Below are positions 1-8,392 of a stretch of DNA of 64,000 nt, piece after piece. This stretch comes from an uncultured Eubacteriales bacterium (GTDB taxonomy: Bacteria; Bacillota; Clostridia; Christensenellales; Aristaeellaceae), in contig CALVNS010000003.1 of the NCBI GenBank assembly GCA_944349855.1, positions 1 to 64,000 of the forward strand. Direction: 5' to 3'. The notes under the pieces are model-generated. The model did not search any database. It had not been told where the DNA came from and worked only from the letters and a program-made list of their open reading frames with translations. Position numbers and translations under genes: made by a program. Position 1 is the first letter of the stretch; every line of letters starts with the position of its first letter.

Positions 1-1093
1 GCGCGGCGCGCAGCTGCGCGTCCATCGCCTCGCGCGTGAACAGCCCCTTGCGCGCACAGGCCTCCAGCCGCCGCTCCAGGTCCGCCAGGGTGCTGTCGCC
101 CTTGCGGCGGGCGGCCTTGGCCGCGGTCTCGATCGCCTCCAGCTCAAAGCCGCGCGCCAGCCACCCGGCGACGGTCCGCTCGTCCTCCTCGGTGGGCGCG
201 GTGTTCACGCGCCGCAGCGCCGAGAGCACCCGGCGCGCGTCCGCCGTGCGGGTGCGCTCCTGCGCCAGGCGCTCCGCCACGCGCGCGCCGCCCGCGCTGC
301 GCTGGCGGGCGAGGATCGCATCCAGATAGGCCATGCTGGGGCTGGCGCTCTTGGTCGTCTCGGCGCAGGCGTCCTGCACGTCCTGCGCGCTGAACCCCCA
401 CTGCTTCACCCACTTCTCGTAGAGCTTCTCCTCGTCCTGCGTCGGGTTGCGCCGCTGGCCCAGCCTGCGCAGCACGCGCAGCAGCCCCTGGCGCATCTCC
501 TTGGACGAGCGCGTCATCTCCTCCACATCCTCGATCGTCGTCACGCCGCTGCGCGCCCACTCCTGGGCGATGGCGTCGGCCTTCTCAAACGAGAAGCGCA
601 CGCCCAGCACGTCGATGCAGTGGCGGATGAGCATGAGCACGACCTCCTGGGGCAGCTGCAGCGTCTCAATCCAGTCGTAGACGCGCTGATAGTCCTGCTC
701 GTACAGGCGGCGCTTCTTGTCAAAGAGGCTGCGCAGCTCCTCGTTGAACTCGCGGTAGCGGTACACGTCCTGCGAGGGATCCGCGCTGGTGAGCTGTGCC
801 TGCTTGAGGTTTTTGTAGGCGTAGCGCACGGGGTTGTCGCCCACGCGGCGCACCGCGCCCTGGCGCTCCCAGTACTGGAACGCGCGGAACACCGTATCCT
901 CGTCCACGCCCAGGTCCTTGGCCATGGTCGCCAGGCTCATCCGCTCGGCGGGATGATAGCACTGCATCAGGCCGTAGATGTAGACCTTGACGAAATCGCC
1001 CGGCGCGCGCAGCATATACTCCTGAATGAACAGGTTCTCCAGCGGCGTGCAGTCAAACAGCGCATAGGCGTCCTGAAACGTGCAAAAGGACAT
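1..1093 (-). CDS. DnaD-like replication initiation protein (3' end outside window)
   Basis: The frame is open from an ATG at 1093 to the window edge (364 codons visible), so the C-terminus is missing. Residues 45-95 look like a winged helix. A DnaD/DnaB_2-type helical segment follows at about 125-200, and a second copy at 223-262 carries the family signature YEKWVKQWGFSAQDVQDAC followed by a proline-tyrosine block. DnaD proteins remodel DNA with DnaA and help load the replicative helicase in Bacillota. The start has GGGAGAG seven bases upstream, and a TATGAT -10 box lies at 1132-1137 with a poor -35. The gene is divergent from the phosphate symporter. Family assignment is firm, but chromosomal versus element-borne origin cannot be told. 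Confidence 0.85.
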   Translation of the reverse strand, partial: MSFCTFQDAYALFDCTPLENLFIQEYMLRAPGDFVKVYIYGLMQCYHPAERMSLATMAKDLGVDEDTVFRAFQYWERQGAVRRVGDNPVRYAYKNLKQAQLTSADPSQDVYRYREFNEELRSLFDKKRRLYEQDYQRVYDWIETLQLPQEVVLMLIRHCIDVLGVRFSFEKADAIAQEWARSGVTTIEDVEEMTRSSKEMRQGLLRVLRRLGQRRNPTQDEEKLYEKWVKQWGFSAQDVQDACAETTKSASPSMAYLDAILARQRSAGGARVAERLAQERTRTADARRVLSALRRVNTAPTEEDERTVAGWLARGFELEAIETAAKAARRKGDSTLADLERRLEACARKGLFTREAMDAQLRAA

Positions 1094-1217
1094 GGATCAC
1101 TCTCTCCCGTATCTCGTATGTGGATAGCGTTATCATAACACAAACGCGCGCGCAGCGCCATAGCCACTTGCAGGGGCGCGGCAAACGTAAAGCCTGTGTA
1201 AAATCGTCGAAATGGAA

Positions 1218-1247
1218 TTGAAAAAACGATTCGGGCCATGTTATACT
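1218..1247 (+). promoter_or_regulatory. Sigma-A promoter of the Na+/Pi symporter gene
   Basis: TTGAAA at 1218-1223 and TATACT at 1242-1247 are separated by 18 bp. The predicted start near 1254 leaves a leader of about 145 nt before the symporter ATG at 1401. Confidence 0.8.
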
Positions 1248-1293
1248 GAGTTTGACTGCGATTTGTATGGAATGCGAAAGGAAGGTGTCGTCG

Positions 1294-1398
1294 ATGCGCA
1301 ACGGACCTGCGGCAGACGCCTTCACCTGCGAAGACGGGGCTTTCCCTCCGGCCCGGCCGGAGGGAGGGCCTTTTGTTTCGCGAGTCAAAGGAGGATGA
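1294..1398 (+). CDS. Candidate 34-codon leader ORF upstream of the symporter
   Basis: An ATG at 1294 has AAAGGAAGG eight bases upstream. The frame runs to a TGA at 1396-1398, which overlaps the symporter ribosome-binding site. The ORF reads straight through the GC hairpin at 1343-1364, so translation would melt that hairpin. No homology is recognised. It may be a regulatory uORF rather than a protein-coding gene. Confidence 0.4.
   Translation: MRNGPAADAFTCEDGAFPPARPEGGPFVSRVKGG
1343..1376 (+). terminator. Terminator-like hairpin inside the symporter leader
   Basis: CCCTCCGGC (1344-1352) pairs with GCCGGAGGG (1356-1364), and a T-rich stretch follows at 1371-1377. It lies after the promoter and before the symporter start, so it could act as an attenuator. 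It could also be the terminator of a short RNA. Confidence 0.55.
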
Positions 1399-1400
1399 CG

Positions 1401-3044
1401 ATGGGGTTTGAGATGGCGCTTTCCCTGCTGGGCGGCCTGGCGCTGTTCCTGTACGGCATGCAGATGATGTCGGCCAACCTGGAGACGGTGGCCGGCGGGC
1501 GCATGAAGGAGATCCTGGAAAAGCTGACGGCCAGCCGCCTGCGCGCCGTGCTGGTGGGTTTGGTGATCACGGCGGTCATTCAGTCCTCGTCCGCCACGAC
1601 GGTCATGGTGGTCGGGTTCGTCAACGCGGGGCTGATGACGCTCGGCGGCGCGGTGGGCGTCATCATGGGCGCCAACATCGGCACGACGATCACCGGCCAG
1701 CTCGTCGCGCTGGACATCGGCGCGCTCGCGCCGCTGCTGGCGTTTGCGGGCGTGGCGCCGTGCCTGTTCATCAAGAACCGGCGCATCCAGAGCATCTGCG
1801 GCATCGTGACGGGGCTGGGCCTGCTGTTCATCGGCATGAACATGATGTCCTCGGCGCTCACGCCGCTGCGCGACAACGAGGCGTTCGTCGGGCTGATGAC
1901 GCGCTTCTCCAACCCGCTGCTGGGCATCGCCGTGGGCGCGCTGTTCACGGCGGTCATCCAGTCGTCGTCGGCCTCCGTGGGCATCCTGCAGGCGCTGGCC
2001 ATGGGCGGGCTGATCGACCTTGGCAGCGCGGTGTACGTGCTCTTCGGCCAGAACATCGGCACGTGCATCACCGCCGTGCTGGCCTCCGTGGGCACCAGCC
2101 GCAACGCCAAGCGCACGACGCTGATCCACCTGCTGTTCAACATCATCGGCACGGTCTTCTTCACCGTGCTGTGCCTGACCACCCCCTTCACGGAGCTGAT
2201 GGTGCGCCTCACGCCCGACAATGCCGCCGCGCAGATCGCCAACACGCACACGCTCTTCAACGTGACCACGACGTTGCTGCTGCTGCCCTTCGCGGGCGCG
2301 CTGGCCAAGCTGTCCACGATCCTCCTGCCGGAGCGCCAGCAGGAGGAGTCGGACGTGGACCGTTGGTTCGACGCCTTCTTCAAGAACAACCGTCTGGGCG
2401 CCTCGACCATGGCGGTGGAGAGCCTCTCGCGCGACGTGCAGACGATGCTGCACATGGCCTCGCTCAACGTGAGCGCGGCGTTCGAGGCCGTGCGCAACGG
2501 CTGCCGCGAGGGCATCGACGCGATCGAGCGGCGCGAGGAGGAGATCGACCTGTACAACCGCCACCTCTCGCAGAAGGCCTCGCGCGTGCTCGCCCTGGAG
2601 CTGGACGCCAAGGACGTCAACAGCGTCCAGCAGATCTACACGATCACGGGCAACGTCGAGCGCATCGGCGACCACGCGATGAACATCGCCCAGTACGCGC
2701 AGCACCTGCGCGACAAGAACCTCAAGCTCTCCGACGCGGTGCTGCACGAGGTGGCCGAGATGGAGGACATCTGCCGCCAGGCGCTGGACGCGCTCAGCGG
2801 CGACACGCGCAAGCAGTCCGAGCGCATTCTGGGCGAGGAGACGGTCTTCGAACAGCGCATGGACGACACGAACCGCGCCTTCCGCGACAAGCAGCTGCAG
2901 CGGCTGGCCAGCGGCTCCTGCAGCCCGGAGAGCGCCATCCTCTACTCGGAGATGCTCACCGACTACGAGCGCATCGGCGACCACATCCTGAACATCGCGG
3001 AGGCCTACGCGAAGATGAGCGCGGGCCCGCAGCCGCTCGCGTGA
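1401..3044 (+). CDS. Na+/phosphate symporter family protein with C-terminal PhoU-like domain
   Basis: 547 residues, PF02690 Na/Pi cotransporter family, expected in the cytoplasmic membrane. The two inverted transport repeats each carry the diagnostic motif: QSSSATT at 61-67 and QSSSAS at 187-192. Hydrophobic segments fill residues 1-330. The remainder is a PhoU-like helical domain with paired ERIGDHAMNI (about 420) and ERIGDHILNI (about 528) motifs. The start is set by AAAGGAGG seven bases before ATG 1401; the frame stays open upstream but has no better site. It stands alone between its own promoter and a strong terminator. It probably imports phosphate, though bacterial members may export or regulate it. 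Confidence 0.92.
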   Translation: MGFEMALSLLGGLALFLYGMQMMSANLETVAGGRMKEILEKLTASRLRAVLVGLVITAVIQSSSATTVMVVGFVNAGLMTLGGAVGVIMGANIGTTITGQLVALDIGALAPLLAFAGVAPCLFIKNRRIQSICGIVTGLGLLFIGMNMMSSALTPLRDNEAFVGLMTRFSNPLLGIAVGALFTAVIQSSSASVGILQALAMGGLIDLGSAVYVLFGQNIGTCITAVLASVGTSRNAKRTTLIHLLFNIIGTVFFTVLCLTTPFTELMVRLTPDNAAAQIANTHTLFNVTTTLLLLPFAGALAKLSTILLPERQQEESDVDRWFDAFFKNNRLGASTMAVESLSRDVQTMLHMASLNVSAAFEAVRNGCREGIDAIERREEEIDLYNRHLSQKASRVLALELDAKDVNSVQQIYTITGNVERIGDHAMNIAQYAQHLRDKNLKLSDAVLHEVAEMEDICRQALDALSGDTRKQSERILGEETVFEQRMDDTNRAFRDKQLQRLASGSCSPESAILYSEMLTDYERIGDHILNIAEAYAKMSAGPQPLA

Positions 3045-3049
3045 CGCAA

Positions 3050-3089
3050 GCGCCGCCCTGCCGGGCTTCCGGCGGGCGGCGCTTTTTTT
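3050..3089 (+). terminator. Rho-independent terminator of the symporter gene
   Basis: GCGCCGCCCTGCCGG pairs with CCGGCGGGCGGCGC, followed by seven T. The T run also covers the stop codon of the convergent HAD gene. Confidence 0.9.
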
Positions 3090-3874
3090 CAGATCAGGCC
3101 GAAGTGCTCCAGCGCGCGGTACACGCCGTCCTGCGCAAGCGGCGCGGTGACGTAGGCGCAGTAGGGGAAGATCGCGCGCACGCCGTCGCCCATCGCGATG
3201 CTGCCCGGCACGTGGCGCAGCATGGACAGGTCGTTCGTGCTGTCGCCCAGCGCGTAGCAGTCCGCCAGCGGCACGCCCAGGTACGCCCGTACCGCCTCGA
3301 TGCCCGACGCCTTGGAAAAGCCCGCGGGCACGACCTCGCGCTCGCCCCGGCCGCGGTCGATCGCCTCCAGCCCCCAGCGCTTCAGCAGCGCGCCAAACGC
3401 CGCCGCGTCGCTGTCCGCGCCCAGAAAAGCGTAGAACTTGTCGAACGTAAAGTCCGCATCCGCCTCGTCCACCGACGCGCAGATGCCCAGCGCCTCAAAC
3501 CCCGCCCGCGCGCGGGAGAGCGCGGCGCAGTCCGCGCCCTGGCCGTCAAAATAGACGTGGCGCTGCCCCTCCAGAAACGCCGGCACCCGCGCCTCGCGCA
3601 GCGCGCGCGCCAGCTCCACGGACTGCGCGTGCGTCAGCGAGCGGCGCAGCAGCGTCTGTCCGCGCAGCTCCACCGTCGTGCCGCAGCCGCATATGTAGCC
3701 GTCAAAGTTCATCTCGCGCACCGCCGGGTCAATGTTGCACGGCACGCGCCCGGTGTTCACAAACAGCAGGTGCCCCTTTTGCTGCGCGCGGCGCAGCGCC
3801 TCGCGCGTGCTGTCCGGCGCGCGGAACGCGCCGTCCAGCAGCGTCCCGTCCACGTCGAAGAAGATCAGTCCCAT
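3089..3874 (-). CDS. HAD-superfamily (Cof-type) phosphatase
   Basis: 261 residues. HAD motif I DVDGT is at 7-11 with both aspartates; motif II Thr lies in VNTGR near 40; the motif III lysine is in GFSKASG near 190; motif [12 protein letters not shown] is near 215. A C2-type cap sits between motifs II and III, as in the Cof/YidA group that dephosphorylates sugar phosphates and nucleotides. The start has AGGAGG seven bases upstream of ATG 3874. It is the second gene of a unit with the permease, 38 bp downstream of it. The substrate is unknown. Confidence 0.88.
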   Translation of the reverse strand: MGLIFFDVDGTLLDGAFRAPDSTREALRRAQQKGHLLFVNTGRVPCNIDPAVREMNFDGYICGCGTTVELRGQTLLRRSLTHAQSVELARALREARVPAFLEGQRHVYFDGQGADCAALSRARAGFEALGICASVDEADADFTFDKFYAFLGADSDAAAFGALLKRWGLEAIDRGRGEREVVPAGFSKASGIEAVRAYLGVPLADCYALGDSTNDLSMLRHVPGSIAMGDGVRAIFPYCAYVTAPLAQDGVYRALEHFGLI

Positions 3875-3912
3875 GCGTTTCCTCCTCTTTCGTTCCTTCC
3901 CGGCCCCACGCG

Positions 3913-5025
3913 TCACAGCGCGCCCAGCGCCAGCGCAAAGAGCAGCAACAGCGCCAGCAGCAGCACGTTCACCGCCGTGAAGCGCAGGAAGTACGCGCGC
4001 TTTTGCTCCGGGCAGGCCTGCGCAATCTGCTTGTAGGAGATCAGGCTCGCCATCGAGGCGATCAGCGTGCCCAGGCCGCCCAGGTTGCACCCGACGATCA
4101 GCGCCTCCCAGCGCGAGGTGAAGCCCGAGAGCAGCAGCGCGCAGGGCACGTTGCTGATGACCTGGCTGATCAGCACGGCCGCCAGCGTCTCCCTGCCCGC
4201 AAGCATCGACTCGATCAGCGCGCGGAAGGCCGGCACGCGCCCCATGTTCCCGATGAACACGAAGAATGCCGCAAACGTCAGCAGCAGCCCGTAGTCCACG
4301 CTGCGCAGCACCGGCCGGTCAAACAGCAGCAGGAATGCGGCCGTCACCGCGGCGGCCAGCGCGGGCGGCAGCACGCCCGCCACGCACAGAAGGCACATTG
4401 CAAACCCCGCCGTGCAGCAAAGCAGCGCGCGACGGCTGCCCAGCGGGGCCCTGACCGTCATCCGCCGCACGGGCGCGGACGCGACGCGCACGGCCAGCAG
4501 GCACACCAGCGCGCACGACAGCGCCGCATAGGGCAGCATCAGCCCCACGAACGCGCCCAGCCCCATGCCCGAGCGCGCATAGAGATAGAGGTTTTGCGGG
4601 TTGCCCACGGGCGTGAGCATGCTGCCCAGGTTGGCCGCCACGGTCTGCAGCGCGACCACCGGCACGAGCAGCCGCTCCTGCCCGGCCAGGCGCAGCACCG
4701 TCACCGCAAACGGCACGAACGTGATGAGCGCCACGTCGTTGGTGATCAGCATGCTCAGCGCAAAGGGAAGCAACACCAGCGCCAGCGAAAGCCGGCGCGT
4801 GGTGGCCGTATAGCGCAGCATCCGTCCGCCCAGCGCGGCGAACGCGCCCTGCTGCTGAAAGCCGGCCATGACGGCCATCAGGCTGAACAGCAGCAGCAGC
4901 GTGTCCCAGTCGATGTAGCCGGCATACTGTGCGTCGGGCGGCACGACGAACGCCGACAGCAGCGCCAGCGCCGCCGCGACCGTGAGCACGGCCTCCCGGC
5001 GCGCAAACTCGAGGCATCTTTTCAA
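3913..5025 (-). CDS. ArsB/NhaD-type (ion transporter superfamily) permease
   Basis: 370 residues with about ten hydrophobic segments. The motif [10 protein letters not shown] near residues 137-146 is typical of the ArsB/NhaD/SLC13-like ion transporter superfamily, and a second half-repeat contains [14 protein letters not shown] is the likely start (5023-5025), with GGAGAAGGG six bases upstream. Members move Na+, arsenite or dicarboxylates. No arsR, arsC or arsA is nearby, so arsenite is not supported. First gene of an operon with the HAD phosphatase. Confidence 0.85.
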   Translation of the reverse strand: MKRCLEFARREAVLTVAAALALLSAFVVPPDAQYAGYIDWDTLLLLFSLMAVMAGFQQQGAFAALGGRMLRYTATTRRLSLALVLLPFALSMLITNDVALITFVPFAVTVLRLAGQERLLVPVVALQTVAANLGSMLTPVGNPQNLYLYARSGMGLGAFVGLMLPYAALSCALVCLLAVRVASAPVRRMTVRAPLGSRRALLCCTAGFAMCLLCVAGVLPPALAAAVTAAFLLLFDRPVLRSVDYGLLLTFAAFFVFIGNMGRVPAFRALIESMLAGRETLAAVLISQVISNVPCALLLSGFTSRWEALIVGCNLGGLGTLIASMASLISYKQIAQACPEQKRAYFLRFTAVNVLLLALLLLFALALGAL

Positions 5026-5084
5026 CGTGATCCCTTCTCCCTCCGCGCCGCGGCGCGGACCGTTTGTCCTTTGAAAGCGGGTCT

Positions 5085-5113
5085 ATTGTAGCAGAAAACC
5101 GCGAAGAGCGCAA
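5085..5113 (-). promoter_or_regulatory. Promoter of the permease-phosphatase operon
   Basis: On the minus strand TTGCGC (5108-5113) and TACAAT (5085-5090) are spaced 17 bp apart. Confidence 0.65.
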
Positions 5114-5120
5114 TTCCCCG

Positions 5121-5939
5121 TCACGCGCCGGGCGCAGCCAGCGCCGACACCTGCGCCTGCAGCGCCCGCAGCAGCGCCACCGCGCGTTCGGGCGGCGCCG
5201 TGAAGACCGCCTGCACCCGCGCGGCATAGTCCGCGGGCGCGATCGGCAGGCCGCCGGCGCGCTGCACGGCCTTCTTCTCGTTGAGCAGCCACGCCCCATT
5301 GAGCGCAAACAGCACCTGATTGAGCGCCGACACCGCCCGAAACAGCTGCCCGGCCAGGTAATATGCGTCCGCGCCCGCAGCGTACTTTTCTGCCAGCCCA
5401 CAGGAGAAGCCCGCCTCAAAGAGAAAAAAGTCCATCAGGGCGCGCCGGAGCGCGGGCGGATAGACCTCCGCGCGGCGCTTCACCGCCTCGAACGCGCCGG
5501 AGCGCGCATACAGCGTCCGGCAGCAGGCCAGCTCGCCCCGGTATGCCGCGTCCACGAACGCATGCGGGTGCCCCGGCTGATAGTGGCACGCGAACACGCC
5601 CCGATCCGTCGCCCGCACGACGTCCTTCACGCGCTGCCAGTCGCGAAGGATTACGTCCACGGGCCGTCCGCCCACGGTCAGCCAGCCTCCGCAGTTGACC
5701 CAGCCGCCCCAGCCGCCCTCCCGGCAGATCAGCCCCTCCCGGTGCGCGTCGTCCAGGCGCCGCGCGGCCTCGTTGAGCGCGCCGTAGTCGAGCCGCTCGC
5801 GGTCATAGTACAGGCCGATGTCCACATCCGACGCGTCCGTCGCCGTCCCGGTTGCGCGCGATCCGCCCAGCACCACCGCACGCACGCATGGACAGGCCCG
5901 GTATGCCTCCACCGCCGCGTCCAGGATCTGCCGTATCAT
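5121..5939 (-). CDS. Nucleotidyltransferase domain protein
   Basis: 272 residues. The N-terminus has the polymerase-beta-like nucleotidyltransferase signature: GGSRATG at about 24-30 followed by DVDIGLYYD, giving the GS and DxD elements. A third acidic segment, VDVILRDW, follows near 93. The C-terminal half is helical and resembles the substrate-binding part of aminoglycoside- and lincosamide-type nucleotidyltransferases. ATG 5939 is preceded by GGAGGG. The flavodoxin gene ends 52 bp upstream, so the two may be co-transcribed. A drug-modifying role is possible but unproven. Confidence 0.8.
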   Translation of the reverse strand: MIRQILDAAVEAYRACPCVRAVVLGGSRATGTATDASDVDIGLYYDRERLDYGALNEAARRLDDAHREGLICREGGWGGWVNCGGWLTVGGRPVDVILRDWQRVKDVVRATDRGVFACHYQPGHPHAFVDAAYRGELACCRTLYARSGAFEAVKRRAEVYPPALRRALMDFFLFEAGFSCGLAEKYAAGADAYYLAGQLFRAVSALNQVLFALNGAWLLNEKKAVQRAGGLPIAPADYAARVQAVFTAPPERAVALLRALQAQVSALAAPGA

Positions 5940-5991
5940 GGCGTTCCCTCCATTCCCGAGGCGTTCGGGGGCACGCGCCACCCTTGCGCGC

Positions 5992-6465
5992 TCATTCGCC
6001 CTTTGACCGCTTCCCCGCGCATGCGGCGCACACATCCCCAACAAACGCCCTGGCGCGCTGCAGGTCCGCCTCATCGGGCAGGCCCTTGCCGCTGCCGCCG
6101 AACCAGGCGAAGGGGCCGAACGTGTTGTAGCCCCGGCAGCCGAACGAGCCCAGCACCGGGCAGTGCCGCTCGCGGGCGATCCGGGCGACCGCGCGCGCCC
6201 CCGTCCCCTTCGCGCCGCCGTAGGTGCAGGCAAAGAACACCGGCTTGCCCTCGGGCAGGCGCCGGCGGGCAAAGTCCACCACCGACGGATCGAACGCGAA
6301 GGCGTAGATGCCCGACGCCAGGCCGATCAGGTCGTAGCCGTCCAGGCGGACGTCCGGCGTCTCGCACAGGTCAAACACGTCCGCGCCGCATGCCTCGGCC
6401 ATGGCCTGGACCACCTTGCGGGTGTTGCCATGGTGGCGCGAGCAGTAACAGATTGCGATCTTCAT
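5992..6465 (-). CDS. Flavodoxin-family protein
   Basis: 157 residues, short-chain flavodoxin fold. The N-terminal strand and phosphate-binding loop CYCSRHHGNTRKV (about 6-18) matches the FMN phosphate loop. A second FMN loop, ACTYGGAKGTGA, lies near 82-93. ATG 6465 was chosen because AAGGGAG precedes it; an in-frame ATG 84 bases upstream lacks a site. It probably acts as an electron carrier or in an FMN-dependent reductase system. The partner is not evident. Confidence 0.82.
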   Translation of the reverse strand: MKIAICYCSRHHGNTRKVVQAMAEACGADVFDLCETPDVRLDGYDLIGLASGIYAFAFDPSVVDFARRRLPEGKPVFFACTYGGAKGTGARAVARIARERHCPVLGSFGCRGYNTFGPFAWFGGSGKGLPDEADLQRARAFVGDVCAACAGKRSKGE

Positions 6466-6544
6466 ATGCCAAACTCCCTTCCGCGTCGGATTCCCGACGT
6501 CCATATATGCCCATATCCAGTCCGCCGCGTCCTCTTCCCTGGCA

Positions 6545-6580
6545 CGCAAAACGACCGTTGACCTGGCCTGTCAACGGTCT
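6545..6580 (-). terminator. Terminator of the zinc-knuckle secreted protein gene
   Basis: GACCGTTGAC and GTCAACGGTC form a perfect 10-bp stem (6553-6579), followed on the minus strand by GTTTTGCG. Confidence 0.7.
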
Positions 6581-6594
6581 GCATGCCGACCGGC

Positions 6595-7299
6595 TCACTT
6601 GCGGCCGTCGCCGCCGCAGTTCCAGCACCTGCCCGTCCCGTTGCAGGAGGTGCAGTTCTGCTCCACCCGCTCGGTGGTGCCAGCCAGAATCTTGTATACC
6701 CTGCCGCTTCCGCCGCACGCGCTGCACCGGCCGCTGCCGCTGCAACTGATGCACTGGTTCGAGGAAGACGAACCGCTGCTCGAGGCGCTGCCATTGCTGC
6801 TGCCCGTCGCCTGATCCCGAAGCGCCTCTCCCTCGTCAAAATCCAGCGCCTTGACGCTGCGCGAGGCGGTGCTGCCGCAGTCCTGCCAGAGGACATCCTC
6901 CCCGTCCTGCGTCGCGCATCTGATCGCCACGCGGGTCATATCCACCGGCTCAAAGTAGGCCCACGCGCAAATGATGTTTTCATCCGCCCGCGCCGGATGG
7001 CAGAAGGTGTAATTCACGCTCGTCGAATCCCCCAGCTGCAGCGTGATGGGATCGACCTTCATCTCATATCCGTAGGGCTCCTCCAGCATCAGCTCCGCGT
7101 ACTCGCAAAGGACATCCGTGGCATCCCCCTCCAGATGGAAGACCAGCATGCCGTCCTCCCACTGTGCCTGCTCCTCCTCCATTTCGAAAAAGGCCGTCGG
7201 GTCCGGCATGGCAAGGCCGTCCCCGGCAGCGCAGGCCAGGCCGAACGAGGCGACGGCGAGCAGGCAGGCGGTCAGCGCGGACAGCAGTTTCTTCATCAT
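6595..7299 (-). CDS. Secreted protein with DnaJ-type CxxCxGxG zinc knuckles
   Basis: 234 residues. A basic start and hydrophobic stretch ending near CAAGDG (about 25) form a signal peptide. The middle, with many acidic and aromatic residues, resembles no family I know. A serine/glycine linker at about 160-185 leads to four Cys motifs: CISCSGSG, CSACGGSG, CTSCNGTG and CWNCGGDG. These have the CxxCxGxG spacing of the DnaJ cysteine-rich domain, with two pairs that could each bind Zn2+. There is no J-domain. The double ATG at 7294-7299 follows AAGGGGAAA. Function is unknown; a role on unfolded secreted proteins would be inference. Confidence 0.7.
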   Translation of the reverse strand: MMKKLLSALTACLLAVASFGLACAAGDGLAMPDPTAFFEMEEEQAQWEDGMLVFHLEGDATDVLCEYAELMLEEPYGYEMKVDPITLQLGDSTSVNYTFCHPARADENIICAWAYFEPVDMTRVAIRCATQDGEDVLWQDCGSTASRSVKALDFDEGEALRDQATGSSNGSASSSGSSSSNQCISCSGSGRCSACGGSGRVYKILAGTTERVEQNCTSCNGTGRCWNCGGDGRK

Positions 7300-7462
7300 T
7301 GCAAGTTTCCCCTTTCTCACAGATCCGGCGCGTCCGTCCAGAATGATTTCTATTTATTATATCACACGCGCCAGGGTCTGGCAAATCAGGGGGATGAGCA
7401 TTCGCAGCCCAGCCGCATGAGTCCGCCGGCACCGTCGGCGCTCGTTTTATCGTCAACGCAAA

Positions 7463-7503
7463 AACACCCTGCGCAGAGGATTGCATATCCTCTGCGCAGG
7501 GCG
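7463..7503 (-). terminator. Terminator of the DUF2798 gene
   Basis: A perfect 15-bp stem (7467-7481 with 7487-7501) with a 5-nt loop is followed on the minus strand by GTGTTTTTG. Confidence 0.85.
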
Positions 7504-7516
7504 TTTGATGTCCGTC

Positions 7517-7990
7517 CTACCTTTGGGCCGCATCCGCCGCCAGCTGGTTGCGAAACAGCGCCCGAAAAATCACCCGGGTCAGCGGACCGCTGAACAGCAG
7601 CTGCCAAATCAGCGCCATCGGCATATTCAATCCCCAGGTCTGCACCCAGGTTCCGAAGCTGGGCTCCTTGAACAGCAGGGTGGCGATCAAGCTCATGGTC
7701 GGGCACATGATGCACACAATCATGGTGGAAATGGCATAGGTGATGACCTGTGGCCGATCGGTGGGCCGCACGACCGTGAAGGCCAGCTTCGTGGCCAGCT
7801 TTTCCACCACAAAAAACTCCAGCAACGCGGCAATGGGCATCATGATGGGCAGCTCATGCAGGGCCATGCCAAAGGTCGCATTGGTAACGCCGCCGGTGTT
7901 GAGCGCTACATTGTACACGATCATGCCATACACCATGATCAGCGCCATGATGATGGTATAGACGACATTCTGCAATCTGGTTTTGGGCAT
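7517..7990 (-). CDS. DUF2798 family membrane protein
   Basis: 157 residues with four predicted membrane helices arranged as two similar halves. Both halves show the DUF2798 pattern of a polar segment between two hydrophobic stretches (LQNVVYTIIMALIMVYGM and AISTMIVCIMCPTMSLIATL). ATG 7990 is preferred because GAGGAG lies 10 bases upstream; the alternative ATG 7999 abuts the GAGGAG. The gene has its own promoter and a terminator-bearing leader. The family has no defined biochemical function. Confidence 0.78.
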   Translation of the reverse strand: MPKTRLQNVVYTIIMALIMVYGMIVYNVALNTGGVTNATFGMALHELPIMMPIAALLEFFVVEKLATKLAFTVVRPTDRPQVITYAISTMIVCIMCPTMSLIATLLFKEPSFGTWVQTWGLNMPMALIWQLLFSGPLTRVIFRALFRNQLAADAAQR

Positions 7991-8046
7991 TGATTCCATT
8001 CTCCTCTTCCGTTTCAAAGCTGTGTTGGGCTGGCCAAAGCGCAAAA

Positions 8047-8080
8047 AAAGTAGCGAGAACTCTTTGTCTCGCTACTTTCT
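8047..8080 (-). terminator. Terminator-like hairpin in the DUF2798 leader
   Basis: On the minus strand AAAGTAGCGAGA pairs with TCTCGCTACTTT and runs into seven T. It sits between the promoter (8109-8137) and the gene start at 7990, so it would terminate early unless bypassed. A nine-codon ORF starting at 8101 has its TAG stop (8072-8074) inside the 5' arm. Confidence 0.7.
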
Positions 8081-8108
8081 TTCACTGCGACTACCAGTCA
8101 TTGCATAT

Positions 8109-8137
8109 AATATAGCATATTTCCAGCCCATTGTCAA
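8109..8137 (-). promoter_or_regulatory. Strong promoter of the DUF2798 leader
   Basis: Minus-strand TTGACA (8132-8137) and TATATT (8109-8114) are exactly 17 bp apart. Confidence 0.85.
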
Positions 8138-8237
8138 CCTCTTTCATCGCGGCGCGTATCCTCCCCCTTGATACGCAACCATTCATGCTCTCCCTTGTCT
8201 TCGCTGGCGCTTTCATTTTGCAACAGGCCACTTCCCT

Positions 8238-8276
8238 GCCGCCATCCGGCTCTCTTGAGCGCCGGATCAGCGGCGG
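8238..8276. other. Long imperfect inverted repeat
   Basis: ATCCGGC (8244-8250) pairs with GCCGGAT (8261-8267). Flanking GCCGCC and GGCGGC extend the stem. No T-tract follows directly. A weaker stem with a T run lies at 8321-8346. The rest of 8140-8392 shows no gene. Confidence 0.45.
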
Positions 8277-8392
8277 CTAATGGCAAAGAAGAGCCCTTGG
8301 TAGGAAACGTTGAGCTTTAAGCGGCGTACGCAGCCGCCTCTTTTTTGAGCGCGGTGGCAGGCAGCAGGAAACGCCGAGGTTGAGGAGGTAAT

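Noticed and set aside
1053-2984. Minus-strand open frame of 643 codons opposite the phosphate symporter
   Set aside because: Composition is Arg/His/Gln/Ala-rich as in GC-driven antisense frames; no motif, no ribosome site, and the symporter on the other strand has full family motifs.
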